The notes under the pieces were generated by a model. The model saw only the letters and a list, made by a program, of their open reading frames with translations. It was not told where the DNA came from and searched no databases. A program made the translations under genes and the position numbers. A stretch of 39,690 nt of DNA, from NCBI GenBank assembly GCA_010279815.1, contig QEOQ01000136.1, positions 255,934 to 295,623 on the forward strand. The letters are read 5' to 3'. Positions 20,973 to 31,063 of this stretch are shown piece by piece (position 1 is the first letter of the stretch; the number at the start of each line of letters is the position of its first letter). Source of the DNA: Brachionus plicatilis. Its lineage: Eukaryota > Rotifera > Eurotatoria > Ploima > Brachionidae.

Positions 20973-21751
20973 GGGTTTGGTATCTGTAATAAGAATTGTC
21001 TTACTACAGATAATTATCTTTAAAAAAATTAATCTGGAGGAAGATAAAATATCTTAGAAGGGATTAAATGACTAGAAAAAGATAATTAAGTGCAAAATTT
21101 TATTTTTAAACTTATTAAAAAACAAATGAAAAAAGTGATATAGATTAAATAGTGATTAAGATTTAGAGCCAGATTTACATGTTTTGCAAAGCCACGATTT
21201 TTTCAAAGGAATATATCCTTTAATACAAGACCAGGAAACAAGAGGATATATTCTGGAAGAAAACCAGAGGATGTATTCCTTTGAATATATCCTCTGGTTT
21301 TCTCCAGTGTAAACATTTGTACTCAACATATTCATATTGTGAAGGTTCGTCTTTGACAAATCTACTTGCAGCTTTGGAAAATATTTCGTATTTATTATCA
21401 AAATAGATCTTGAATTCATCATCGAATTCAGCAAAAGATGAGAATTTTTCATTCGATGCAATTTTGGTGGACATGGTAGTTTTTAGAGCAATTAGAAAGA
21501 ATTTTTTATCTTTTTATAAGAGGAATTATTAAGATTCAATAATTGACTGTTTTCTAATTAATTTGTCAATTAGAAGATCATTAATGATTTTATTAATAAC
21601 AAAATTCAAGGTAATCAATTAATTATCTTTTTGTTGTGCTTTCTTGTGAAAGATATTTTATCTTCAAAAAATTTACCATACTTGGTAGAGATAATTATCT
21701 GTAGTAAGACAATTCTGCGTAAAGATATTTTATCTTTACGCAGCCATACCC
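20973..21751. mobile_element. Mutator-like element, 779 bp, with 9-bp TSD
   Basis: Ends GGGTTTGGTATCTG... and ...CAGCCATACCC. Inner inverted blocks AATTGTCTTACTACAGATAA match their complement near the right end. The 9-bp TSD TAAAAATAA lies at 20964-20972 and 21752-21760. Copies 2 and 3 have this 9-mer once at the equivalent point (30828-30836; complement at 31755-31763), giving a clean empty site. It carries a transposase N-terminal fragment on the minus strand. Deletion derivative, not autonomous. Confidence 0.9.
21220..21474 (-). pseudogene. Mutator-like transposase N-terminal domain fragment
   Basis: Starts with ATG at 21474: MSTKIASNEKFSSFAEFDDE, then KYEIFSKAASRF and YEYVEYKCLHW. The 'F.S..EFD..F..Y....YEIF.K..S.......Y.YV.Y.C.H' pattern is like the N-terminal zinc-binding (FAR1/WRKY-GCM1-type) region of MULE transposases. 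The coding similarity ends near LHWRKPEDIF; after that a 20-bp hairpin (21259-21302) takes over. The catalytic DDE and SWIM parts are absent. Probably the first exon retained in a deletion derivative. Confidence 0.55.
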
Positions 21752-21807
21752 TAAAAATAAAATTAAAATGATACTTATTTTGTTTATGTGATACTAGTAA
21801 TTTTTTT

Positions 21808-21881
21808 AATTGGTATCAAATAATTAATCAAATAAATATTAATTGACAACTATATAAATGTTTTAATATCTCAAACAAATG
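21808..21881. repeat. Direct repeat left of LINE and gap
   Basis: Near-identical to 23956-24029 (starts TTAATTGGTATCAAATAATT in both). It represents the segment sequence interrupted by the LINE and gap. Confidence 0.85.
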
Positions 21882-21887
21882 TTTTAA

Positions 21888-23050
21888 GACCTTTTTTTAG
21901 TTTCATCTTCTTTAATTGACAAAATTACCGACTTTAGTGTCTTAAATAGTCAAGACATGACTAGTGACCATTTTCCAATCGAAGCATCGATTTCTATGGG
22001 CTATCAATTAGAAAATAAATCAGCAGCTAAAAGGTTTAACTATAAGAAAGCAAACTGGCAATTATTCAGTGAGATTTTAAATTCTCAAATAGTGAATATC
22101 ACTGAAAGTTCCCTCACAATAGACCAACTAAATGATAAAATAACAGAAAAATTATTTCTTTCACGTAAAAGCATTCCATATATTTCTAAGAAAATCTACA
22201 AAACGAGTCTTCCACCGAACATTGTTAATTTGATCAAAGAACGTAGGAAAGTAAGAAGAAACTTCCAGAATACTCGCTGTCAAAAGCTAAAGCAAAAATT
22301 TAATCAACTTACATCTGAGTTAAAGGCCTCTTTAAAAAAATTCCGGAATCAAAATTGGTTTGATTTTATTGAGAAGATGGGAAAAAACCCACTGACAAGT
22401 AGACCTTTTTGGAAAAAAATAAATAAATTTAGAACAAAAAAAGGATCAAATTTAATTCCTAATTAGATTTTAAATGAAAATGAATTCAAAACTAATGAAG
22501 AAAAGGGAAAATGCTTCGGAGAACTCTTATCTTCAATATTTAGTCCTAATTCTGATTTAATTGATTCTGAGAAAGATATCGAAATACTAAATTCTAACTC
22601 TGATTTCTTTAGAAATTATAACCAGTCTAATTTTAATGATCCAATTTGCTTAAATGAATTAATTATGGCTTTAAAAAGATTAAAAAATGAAGCGGCATCA
22701 GGACCTGACCAAATTCATAATTTAATGTTAAAAAACTTACCTAGAAACTCATTAATAGAAATCATAGAACTTTTTAATTTATCTCTTCGAGAAGGTAGAG
22801 TCCCTAAAGCATGGAAAACATCGAACATTACTATGATTCAAAAAAAAGCCTCTTCTTTACAAGATCCTTTAAATTATAGACCAATTAGTATAACGAGTTG
22901 TTTATGAAAGCTACTGGAACGCATAGTATATTCAAGATTATACAATTTTTTGGAACAAAATTCACTCCTTATCCAGGAGCAATCTGGATTTAGGAAACAC
23001 CGGCGAACAGCAGATAATCTTTTCTTTTTAATTCAAAAAATTGTGGAATC
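21888..23050 (+). pseudogene. Jockey-like LINE, endonuclease tail to RT start
   Basis: One continuous frame from 21888 with two nonsense codons (TAG at 22464, TGA at 22905) and no frameshift. It begins at the end of the endonuclease domain (MTSDHFPIE, the SDHxP motif), runs through a lysine/arginine-rich linker, then RT blocks KNEAASGPDQIHNLMLKN, VPKAWKTSNITMIQKK, DPLNYRPISITS and EQSGFRKHRRTADN, and is cut by the assembly gap. The 5' end in the endonuclease is typical of 5'-truncated LINE insertion. Same family as the relic at 74-560, but much younger. Confidence 0.9.
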
Positions 23051-23955
23051 NNNNNNNNNNNNNNNNNNNNNNNNNNNNNNNNNNNNNNNNNNNNNNNNNN
23101 NNNNNNNNNNNNNNNNNNNNNNNNNNNNNNNNNNNNNNNNNNNNNNNNNNNNNNNNNNNNNNNNNNNNNNNNNNNNNNNNNNNNNNNNNNNNNNNNNNNN
23201 NNNNNNNNNNNNNNNNNNNNNNNNNNNNNNNNNNNNNNNNNNNNNNNNNNNNNNNNNNNNNNNNNNNNNNNNNNNNNNNNNNNNNNNNNNNNNNNNNNNN
23301 NNNNNNNNNNNNNNNNNNNNNNNNNNNNNNNNNNNNNNNNNNNNNNNNNNNNNNNNNNNNNNNNNNNNNNNNNNNNNNNNNNNNNNNNNNNNNNNNNNNN
23401 NNNNNNNNNNNNNNNNNNNNNNNNNNNNNNNNNNNNNNNNNNNNNNNNNNNNNNNNNNNNNNNNNNNNNNNNNNNNNNNNNNNNNNNNNNNNNNNNNNNN
23501 NNNNNNNNNNNNNNNNNNNNNNNNNNNNNNNNNNNNNNNNNNNNNNNNNNNNNNNNNNNNNNNNNNNNNNNNNNNNNNNNNNNNNNNNNNNNNNNNNNNN
23601 NNNNNNNNNNNNNNNNNNNNNNNNNNNNNNNNNNNNNNNNNNNNNNNNNNNNNNNNNNNNNNNNNNNNNNNNNNNNNNNNNNNNNNNNNNNNNNNNNNNN
23701 NNNNNNNNNNNNNNNNNNNNNNNNNNNNNNNNNNNNNNNNNNNNNNNNNNNNNNNNNNNNNNNNNNNNNNNNNNNNNNNNNNNNNNNNNNNNNNNNNNNN
23801 NNNNNNNNNNNNNNNNNNNNNNNNNNNNNNNNNNNNNNNNNNNNNNNNNNNNNNNNNNNNNNNNNNNNNNNNNNNNNNNNNNNNNNNNNNNNNNNNNNNN
23901 NNNNNNNNNNNNNNNNNNNNNNNNNNNNNNNNNNNNNNNNNNNNNNNNNNNNNNN
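23051..23955. other. Assembly gap (905 N)
   Basis: Run of undetermined bases. The catalytic half of the Jockey-like RT would be expected here. The gap ends exactly where the flanking direct repeat begins. Confidence 0.99.
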
Positions 23956-24143
23956 TTAATTGGTATCAAATAATTAATCAAATAAATATTAACTGACAAC
24001 TATATAAATGTTTTAATATCACAAACATGTTGTTTGAACTAATTAAGCAATTAATGAGTTGTCAATTCCGAATAATATAAAAAACTTCCTGTTTTTCTGT
24101 TTATAATCAATCAAACAAGACTGAAGAATCATACAATTAGATT
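23956..24143. repeat. Segment sequence resumed after the gap
   Basis: Begins with the second copy of 21808-21881 and then continues colinearly with 30885-31063 of copy 2 up to the MITE. Confidence 0.8.
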
Positions 24144-25125
24144 CGAAAAAAACTCGACCTCGCCCAACTCGGAAAATTCGAGTTTATACTCGTACCCGTA
24201 CTCGGCAAACTAGTAAAACTCGAGTATTTACTCGTGTAAAAACTCGAAAAAGTCTAAAACTCGAGTTAAAAATTATGAATTTCACTAGTAAAAATTATTT
24301 TTGTTTTATTTTTGAAGGAGTAGAATTTTGTGGTTGAGACAGTTGGACGTTTGAAGTTTTCTCTTTTAAAATAAATGAAACTGTTTCTTCGAAAACTGTC
24401 CCAAAAACAAAATTCTACTCCTTCAAAAATATAACAAAAAAAATTTTGATTAGTGAAATTCATAATTTTTAACTCGAGTTTGCCAGAAACGAAAACAGAT
24501 CATTAATGGCTTTGCTAACAAAGTCAAAAAATTATGAGTCCCATGAAGAAGTTGCGAGATTTAGTTTGCAAGAAGAGATTAAAAAAGAAAGAATCGATTT
24601 TTTAAATTTTATTGAAGACCAAACTGTTACTGGAAAGTGTACTAAGTCGTTTTGGAGTGAGTATGGTGAAAGATTTCCAAGACTAAGACAAGTTACTTTT
24701 ATTCTTTTCTCGATTCCAGCGTCGGCGGCTTTCATAGAAAGGTTCTTTAGTATATGTGGCTTAGTTTGCGACTAGCGTTCAATAAACATGAATCCTGAAA
24801 CTTTGTTTGAAAAAATTTTGATTCGTGTTAATGTTGATTTATTGGAAAACAAAGCGAAATAAAAAAAATTATTAAAATTAGATATTTTCAAATAGATTTG
24901 ATACAAAATTTTGATTTACTAATAAACTATAAAAAAAATTATTAAAAAATATAACAAAAAAAATTTTGACTAGTGAAATTCATAATTTTTAACTCGAGTT
25001 TTTAGACTTTTTCGAGTTTTTACACGAGTAAATACTCGAGTTTTACGAGTTTGCCGAGTACGGGTACGAGTATAAACTCGAATTTTCCGAGTTGGGCGAG
25101 TCCGAGTTTTTTTCGAATCTAATTG
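24144..25125. mobile_element. hAT-related element with CTCGAGT-rich arms
   Basis: The left arm from AATTAGATTCGAAAAAAACT contains repeated ACTCG/CTCGAGT words up to about 24290. The matching right arm runs 24960-25125. Between them lie the MITE core (24260-24480) and a hAT transposase C-terminus. The same arms without the transposase form the palindrome centre at 31064-31536. No TSD is evident: left and right flanks belong to different sequences, so recombination has shuffled it. Confidence 0.75.
24506..24862 (+). pseudogene. hAT transposase C-terminal (hATC) fragment
   Basis: The frame reads FWSEYGERFPRLRQVTF, ILFSIPASAAFIERFFSICG, then a stop (24773-24775), then RSINMNPETLFEKILIRVN and a second stop near 24860. 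'SIPA(S/T)SA..ER.FS..G' followed by 'R..M.PE.L..L+.++.N' is the diagnostic hATC dimerisation region of hAT transposases. The DNA-binding and catalytic parts are missing. One internal stop; otherwise well preserved. Confidence 0.88.
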
Positions 25126-25567
25126 AATGTGAAGAATCAACATGTAACGAATTTGTTCCACATCGTAACCAAGCTGAATCCAATGAAGAAACATTGCAAG
25201 ATGCCGATGATTTGGAAGAAGCTCAACCAAACAAAACACGAGGAAAAAAACCAAAATTATTGTGCAATTACATGTTTAATTTGTCTGAGATCTCCAATTA
25301 TCAGTCGTGGCTCAAAGAAGCTAGTAAAATGTGGACAATCAAATTGAATGATGCTGAATGGAGAAAAATTACGTGTACTTGTCCCTTTTGGAATAAAAAC
25401 TATATGTGCAAACATATAGAAGCTATTATTTGTCGCGATAGAGGTATGCCATGGCACGAGAGCGCAAAGATGTGCCATTGGGTGAATACAGAAAGAAAGG
25501 AAGGCCTGCGAAGAATAAAGATGTCTTAACCGCCAGCCGATCGAAACTCAAAGTCATTAAAAAATAA
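25126..25567 (+). pseudogene. Mutator-like transposase C-terminus with SWIM finger
   Basis: It starts directly at the end of the hAT arm. CTCPFWNKNYMCKHIEAI gives the CxC...CxH ligands of a SWIM zinc finger, the hallmark near the C-terminus of MULE transposases. A frameshift near 25475 leads into PLGEYRKKGRPAKNKDVL, a basic GRP (AT-hook-like) tail that ends at a stop 25565-25567. The finger itself is intact. Only the last ~140 codons are left. Confidence 0.85.
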
Positions 25568-25664
25568 AGTCGCAGAAGACTTTCGTTCATTATTGAATTC
25601 AGAGATGAAATAGAACCTGCAACTGAGAATGGTCAAAATTCATAAGAGCAAGTTGTTGCGGCAA
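25568..25664. other. Spacer after Mutator fragment
   Basis: No recognisable feature; possibly 3' sequence of the Mutator-like gene. Confidence 0.4.
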
Positions 25665-25745
25665 CTAGGGGTGAGAAACCGGTTCGTGAAAACCGGTTAG
25701 AAACCGGTTCAAAGGAAAACCGGTTCGAAGATGGAACCGGTTTGG
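25665..25745. repeat. AACCGGTT cluster, probable hAT element end
   Basis: CTAGGGGTGAG is followed by five AACCGGTT words within about 70 bp. CAGGGGTG-like termini with dense subterminal palindromes are typical of hAT ends, so this may be one end of another hAT element whose remainder is lost. Confidence 0.55.
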
Positions 25746-26115
25746 TGAACATGAAAAATTGAAAAAATCTTATTTAAAAAAAAAAATAAAAATTAAAATA
25801 TTTTATTAAAAAATAAAAGTTTTATATGAAAAATAAAAAATTTAAATTTAAAAATTTAAAAATTTTTATTATTTTTCAGTAAAAATTAATATTAAAATAA
25901 AAGTCAATTTTTTAGATATATATAGTTTAAAATCCAAGTCAATGTTTGATATTTTCAATTTCAAATAATGGAAGTTTGTATCAATAATACAATTATAATA
26001 CAAATAATGTTAAGATTTTTCAGATAATCAATGTAACTGGTATACATTTTCAGAGTTAGCAAACGAGTATTAAAAACTTCGATTTATACAAATAAATCAT
26101 GATAATTAGAAACTG

Positions 26116-26546
26116 AGTAGTAGTAGTAGTAGTATAGTTTTTCTGCGACAAGTCTAACCTCTTGTAGAACATCCCAAGTTATTTGGTTAGCTTGCGGAAG
26201 CATTGCTGCTTATAACAGAGTTTTTTTATACTCGCTACTTACGTCTTTCGACGTCATTATTTATAGTCCCCTTGACTCGCGAGTCCTGACACGTTTCCCA
26301 TGGGAAGATAATCGCTGTTCTAATGTCAGGCTCCATTTTTTTGATGAATGGTAACAACATCCAGAGTAACGATTTGGCGATGAACTCAAATCAGGTGGCT
26401 AATAGAAGCACAACACTGAAAGCACAAGCTCAAATCCATAATTTATTTATTTTTTCTAACGTTACATTTATTTGACTTTACTAGGATTCGAACCCGGACT
26501 TTCAGTCGCAATAAGCTGTTGTTTTACCCACTACACCACCACCTCT
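26116..26546 (-). mobile_element. tRNA-derived SINE with (ACT)n tail
   Basis: On the minus strand the head contains TGGTGTAGTGGG (box A-like, 26527-26538) and GGTTCGAATCC (box B, 26484-26494), the internal Pol III promoter of tRNA genes. A ~340-bp unrelated body follows, ending in about five ACT repeats at 26116-26132. It interrupts copy 2 where copy 1 is uninterrupted (about 16072). The TSD is unclear: the right flank TTTAGTACGAG resembles the target TTTGTACGTG only loosely. Confidence 0.85.
26477..26546 (-). promoter_or_regulatory. Pol III promoter / tRNA-like head of the SINE
   Basis: Box A and box B spacing (about 33 bp) is right for tRNA-type Pol III transcription. The folded acceptor and anticodon arms are degenerate, so this is a SINE head and not a working tRNA gene. 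Confidence 0.75.
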
Positions 26547-26552
26547 CTAATT

Positions 26553-28730
26553 TAGTACGAGTCCATGTTGGCACAAAAATTAAATTTGCAAACACATAAT
26601 TGGAATCGCGAACATTTAAGATATAAATATAATGGAAATAATTGGGTAAAATTGAATAAAGATGTGATTGCAAAAAAAATTGACAATGAAATATTGTATT
26701 TTTTACCAGCAAATGAAACAATTAAGATTTGCTATCAGAATTATATGATGGATAAAACAGAACACAATCTAATTCAGTATAGGGATGATAGAAGGGAGTA
26801 TAAAAAACTAAATCGTCAAAAAATAAAACTATATTTGAGGCCAAAAAATAAAATGACTTCAAAAATTCTAAGAAATTCTGGAATTTTTATAAAACATCCA
26901 TAAAACTGAGAGAAGATGCTGAATTTGACAGCTTTCCAGAAGAAGTTTGTTGGGATGTTAAAAAAGCCTCAACTACTGTTGATCAAGTTGAATTGTTTAA
27001 TAGCTGCTTTGCTTATATTGACTCCTCTTTGTCCAGTGAAAGTGAATCAGCAAAATACATTTCTGATACTTTTAAAGAATTAAAATTCAATGAAAATATT
27101 TTAACAACAGGATTTTGGTTTTGTAAAGTTCAGAACAAAAGAACAGAACAAAGTGCAAAAAAATTCAATAACTTTTCTTCAAAAAGTTTATAATAAATTC
27201 TGTGAATGCAGAATGGTGCAACATTCAAAATTGCATTAACTTTAAAAGTCTGCTAATGATGTGCAAAATCTCTGCAAAATGCCCAACGCTCGATTATATT
27301 GAAATTTAATTTCTGCTAAACTCTGCAAATTTAGCAGACATTGATATTTGATGTAATTTTGAATGTTGCACTAATTTGCATTTATAGATTTAAGTTTAAA
27401 CATTTAAACGAAAAGTTATTCAATATTTTTACATTATTTTCTGTTCTTTTTATCATTTTGTACTGAATTTTACAAAACCGCGTTTTCATTTTGTGAATTT
27501 TCTTTGGATGAAATTAAAATGGTTGTTAATGAACTTCCTTCATCAAGCTCCCCTGGATTTGTTGGAATTCAGACCAAAATAATCCAAAATCTTAACGAAT
27601 TCTTTGTTCCATTATTATATGAGCTCTTTAATAATTGTTTATATTTTAAAAATTTTCCGGAAAACTTGAAAATTGCCATTGTTAATCCTTTATTTAAAAA
27701 TAAAGGTGACAGATCAGATATATACAATTATCGAGGGATATCAATCCTATCACCAAAATTATTTGAAAAACTTTTGGAAAAACAGATATCTTATTATTTT
27801 GAATCGAATAAGATTTTATTTAAAGGACAACATGGTTTTAGAAACGGACATTCTTGACAAACAGTAATCCATGAGTATAATAGTGAAATAAATAAAGCTC
27901 AAGAAAAAAAACTAACAACTGTTCCTTTGTTTATTGACTTTAGGAAAGCATTTGATGTTTTTGATTCAAATCTATTACTTTTAAATCTTTTTCACTATGG
28001 TTTTGATAATTCTTCTTTGGGTCTTCTTTCAAAATATTAAGAAAATAGATCTCAGATAGTCCCGCAAGGATCTGTCCTGGGTCCACTGCTTTTTCTTATT
28101 TTTGTCAATGATTTACCATTTTTATTTAAAAATTTAAGTATCAAAATGTTTGCAAATGATACAACAATAAGTATCTCTGAAAAAGACCTTGAAACAGCTT
28201 TGATAAAATTAAATGTTACGACAAAAAATTTAAATGAATGGGGTATTTTTAACAGAATTGATATAAACTGGTCAAAAATTTTTTACATGATTTTTGAAAA
28301 TAGGAAAAAATTATTTCCAGATAAGGTTAGAGTAGGTAATGAAGACATATTAGTTGTAAAGGAAATCTGTTTATTAGGCTTCATAATTGATCAAAATCTT
28401 AACTTAACCAAACATGTATCTAATATATCAATTCAAGTTAATAGGAAATTATTTTCTATCGAGAGAATTTCCTATCTTGCTACTTTAGTAACGATCCATT
28501 TTTTTATGACCATTTTCTTCCCGTATTTTGACTATTGCTCTACGCTTTTATGATTTTTTTCAAAAGAAGCAATATATAAATTAGCTAAAAATTATTATAT
28601 CTCTATCATAAAACTTTTAAATGTTAAGCTTTAAACAATCAGCTTAAATTATAAATAACACTTTAGAAAAGTATAGTCTTTATTCCTTCAACATCGGATT
28701 TTTGAAAGGATGCTAACTTTCTCTTATTAA
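26553..28730 (+). pseudogene. Non-LTR reverse transcriptase, copy 2 (dead)
   Basis: Nearly identical to copy 1, with the same frameshift after IFIKHP, the same MITE insertion, the same stops after GFRNGHS (27855) and LSKY, and the FAND form of the catalytic motif (MFANDTTISI). The one notable difference is at VVK: copies 1 and 3 have TAA, copy 2 has GAA, so its last open stretch runs on through ICLLGFIIDQNLNLTKHV to 28551. No evidence of function. Confidence 0.88.
27117..27479. mobile_element. MITE inside the reverse transcriptase, copy 2
   Basis: Same insertion point and nearly the same sequence as 16639-17001, offset by exactly 10,478 bp. Confidence 0.88.
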
Positions 28731-29251
28731 TGTCTATTTTATTTCAATTCTCCTCTAATGCCTGAAGAAATTTGAATTATATTTTTAGGAACACCAATAA
28801 CCTTATTGAACCAATGGCCAAATCAAAAAGTTAATCAAAAACATATGAACATTTTTATTTAAGATTAATAAATTGCTTTGTGATCAAGTGATCAATGCTG
28901 AAGTTTTCAACGTTTAAGCTTTCAATTTTCAATAACATAAATTTAATTAACACAGATTTTGTTTCTAAATTTGAATTATTTAACTTAAATAGTTTGTTGT
29001 TAAATTTTTTTAAATAACTATTAAATCAGTAACTAAATGATTACTAAAATTTCTTCATTACTAAATGTAAGAAAAATTAATCATTTAAAAAAAAATTTTA
29101 TTAAAATAAAAAATAAATTTAAATTTTCTTGTTGATTAGAACTTAATTTTACATGATGAACTTAACTTTAGATAAAAGATGATAATGATGAAAATAATCT
29201 AACATTTTGGATGTCAACGTTGTCTTATCTAGTTCCAACTAAGTTAATATT
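28731..29251. other. Spacer between RT and GT61, copy 2
   Basis: AT-rich, conserved in the other copies. It holds the empty Helitron site (28864/28865). No gene was seen. Confidence 0.6.
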
Positions 29252-30460
29252 TCATAGGACTTCTTGGACTTGTTCAAACAGGAAAGAAAATTTAGTAATA
29301 TTTACAATTAAATTCTGATTTCGCCAGAAAATGCGACAATATATGTTACTAATACAGTGGCGAGCAGAAATATTAAAAAATTTTGTCGATGAATGAAGAC
29401 TAGGATAGGCTTGAGTAATTAATCTGAAATAATGTTGACCAGTTTGAATAGCAGAATTTTCATACAGTTCACTCTTATAATGTGGTGGTGATATCTCCAC
29501 AACAACAGAATTTTTTGGCATAAACATCAGATTGGTCAAAGCAGCACCATGAACTGCTATAAAAAGCTTTGCCTTGGACATTATTTTAATCTGCTCTGAA
29601 ATACTCTTCTCTTCAAAATAAACCACATCCAAAATGCTTGCATCTATTTTTGTTTTTAAAAAATCTTCCACTTCCTTTTGATTTAGAATCTTCCGTGTGT
29701 ACTTTCTTTTTAGAAATACAACTCGACTACGAGTGTACTTAAGCTCAAAAATACTTTTAACCTTTAATCTAAACAAATCGGCTTCTGTTCGACCTGTAAA
29801 AAAATATGAACTTCTGCCAGGCACAAACAAATAATTAAAGCAATCTAAACTTTGGTCATTTTGATTTTTTTTCAACTTAAAGTTAACATTTTTTAGACCA
29901 AGACCCGTGGAAATATTTAAAAAGTTTTTTTGCCAATCTGTTAAACTGTTCAACTTTCGATTTAACTTTCGATTTAAAAAAATGGACTTAATCTTTGGGC
30001 AGTAGGGTTTTTGGTGGAAATTTTCATAAATAAACAAAGGCGTTATTTTGATTGCCCAGTGGTAGATGTTTTTATCGTCATAGCGGAATTGTATGACTGA
30101 GGTGCAGTCTTGATGTTTATTTGACTGCTTCCAAGCAGAGCCACTCTCAAAGTCAGCTCGGATATAAGAATTTGAAGGAAGAGCAAAATTGGCTTGGTTT
30201 TCTTTAGATATTTGTAAAAATTGGTTCTTTTTCTTTTGGTCATTGAGATCATGATTGTTCAACAGGAATACAAGTTGTTGGTTTCTTAGGCAAACATTTT
30301 CAAAAAGACAAAAACTAGTCGAGTCTGCAAAATTCCAACAGTCCACTATTCTTGACTCTTTTTCAAAACTACTTGGAATAGTACTGTACTGGGTTTTTAG
30401 GTATAAAAATAGAGCTGTGGTAAAAAATGTTAATAAAGCTAAAATAAAAATTTTTATCAT
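29252..30460 (-). CDS. GT61 (DUF563) glycosyltransferase, copy 2
   Basis: 402 residues, single exon. The membrane anchor and HGAALTN-LMFMPKNSVVVEISP signature equal those of copy 1. It differs from copy 1 by an in-frame 12-bp tandem duplication (LNRKLNRKLNS in place of LNRKLNS near residue 165) and by Asn for Lys in the CFxYLF segment. It forms the left half of the palindrome with copy 3, head to head: the two ATGs face each other across about 1.7 kb. Because the flanking RT is dead while this frame is intact, either the duplication is young or the protein is maintained. Confidence 0.88.
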   Translation of the reverse strand: MIKIFILALLTFFTTALFLYLKTQYSTIPSSFEKESRIVDCWNFADSTSFCLFENVCLRNQQLVFLLNNHDLNDQKKKNQFLQISKENQANFALPSNSYIRADFESGSAWKQSNKHQDCTSVIQFRYDDKNIYHWAIKITPLFIYENFHQKPYCPKIKSIFLNRKLNRKLNSLTDWQKNFLNISTGLGLKNVNFKLKKNQNDQSLDCFNYLFVPGRSSYFFTGRTEADLFRLKVKSIFELKYTRSRVVFLKRKYTRKILNQKEVEDFLKTKIDASILDVVYFEEKSISEQIKIMSKAKLFIAVHGAALTNLMFMPKNSVVVEISPPHYKSELYENSAIQTGQHYFRLITQAYPSLHSSTKFFNISARHCISNIYCRIFWRNQNLIVNITKFSFLFEQVQEVL

Positions 30461-31063
30461 TTTAAAAATTTTATTTTATTTTTTTATGTAACAATTATTT
30501 AAATAATAAAGATAGTTTTTAATTAAATTTTTGTTAAATATTTTCAGGTAAATAACCGAAGATAAAAATATTCTTTTAATTGAGCGAAAAGAAAATAACA
30601 AGCGTGACAACAAGCATAGATAATCTAAATATTTTATTTATTTGTATTGTTTTCCCTAGTAGTAAGCCTATTGGAAAATTCGATTTAGAGACATTTTTTA
30701 GAAGAATTTGAAATGATTTTGGCAAATTTGAGGAATTTTTGAATGACTCATATTTTATGCTGATACTAAATTTATTTTTCTGCCCCAAAAAAAATAATCA
30801 TGATACTAAAATTCACACTTAAGATATTAAAAATAAAATTAAAATGATACTTATTTTGTTTATGTGATACTAGTATTTTTTTTAATTGGTATCAAATAAT
30901 TAATCAAATAAATATTAACTGACAACTATATAAATGTTTTAATATCACAAACATGTTGTTTGAACTAATTAAGCAATTAATGAGTTGTCAATTCCGAATA
31001 ATATAAAAAACTTCCTGTTTTTCTGTTTATAATCAATCAAACAAGACTGAAGAATCATACAAT

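Larger units (their letters stand above)
15810..24470. repeat. Segmental repeat, copy 1 (RT + GT61 + MITE)
   Basis: Homologous to 25862-31380 in the same orientation. It starts about 80 bp after the stop codon of the MUN gene. The order is dead reverse transcriptase (+), GT61 gene (-), AT-rich flank, then the CTCGAGT MITE. It is longer than copy 2 because of a Helitron (18386-19010), a Mutator-like element (20973-21751) and a LINE plus gap (21888-23955). The offset to copy 2 is 10,478 bp before the Helitron and 9,854 bp after it, a difference that matches the Helitron length within 1 bp. Confidence 0.9.

Noticed and set aside
21156..21461. 101-codon minus-strand frame
   Set aside because: Shadow of the Mutator N-terminal fragment in another frame.
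22950..23999. Long open frames across the gap
   Set aside because: Produced by the run of N; only the first ~30 codons (LINE RT) are real sequence.
26477..26546. A functional tRNA gene
   Set aside because: Promoter boxes are present but the arms do not pair well and it is joined to a SINE body and repeat tail.
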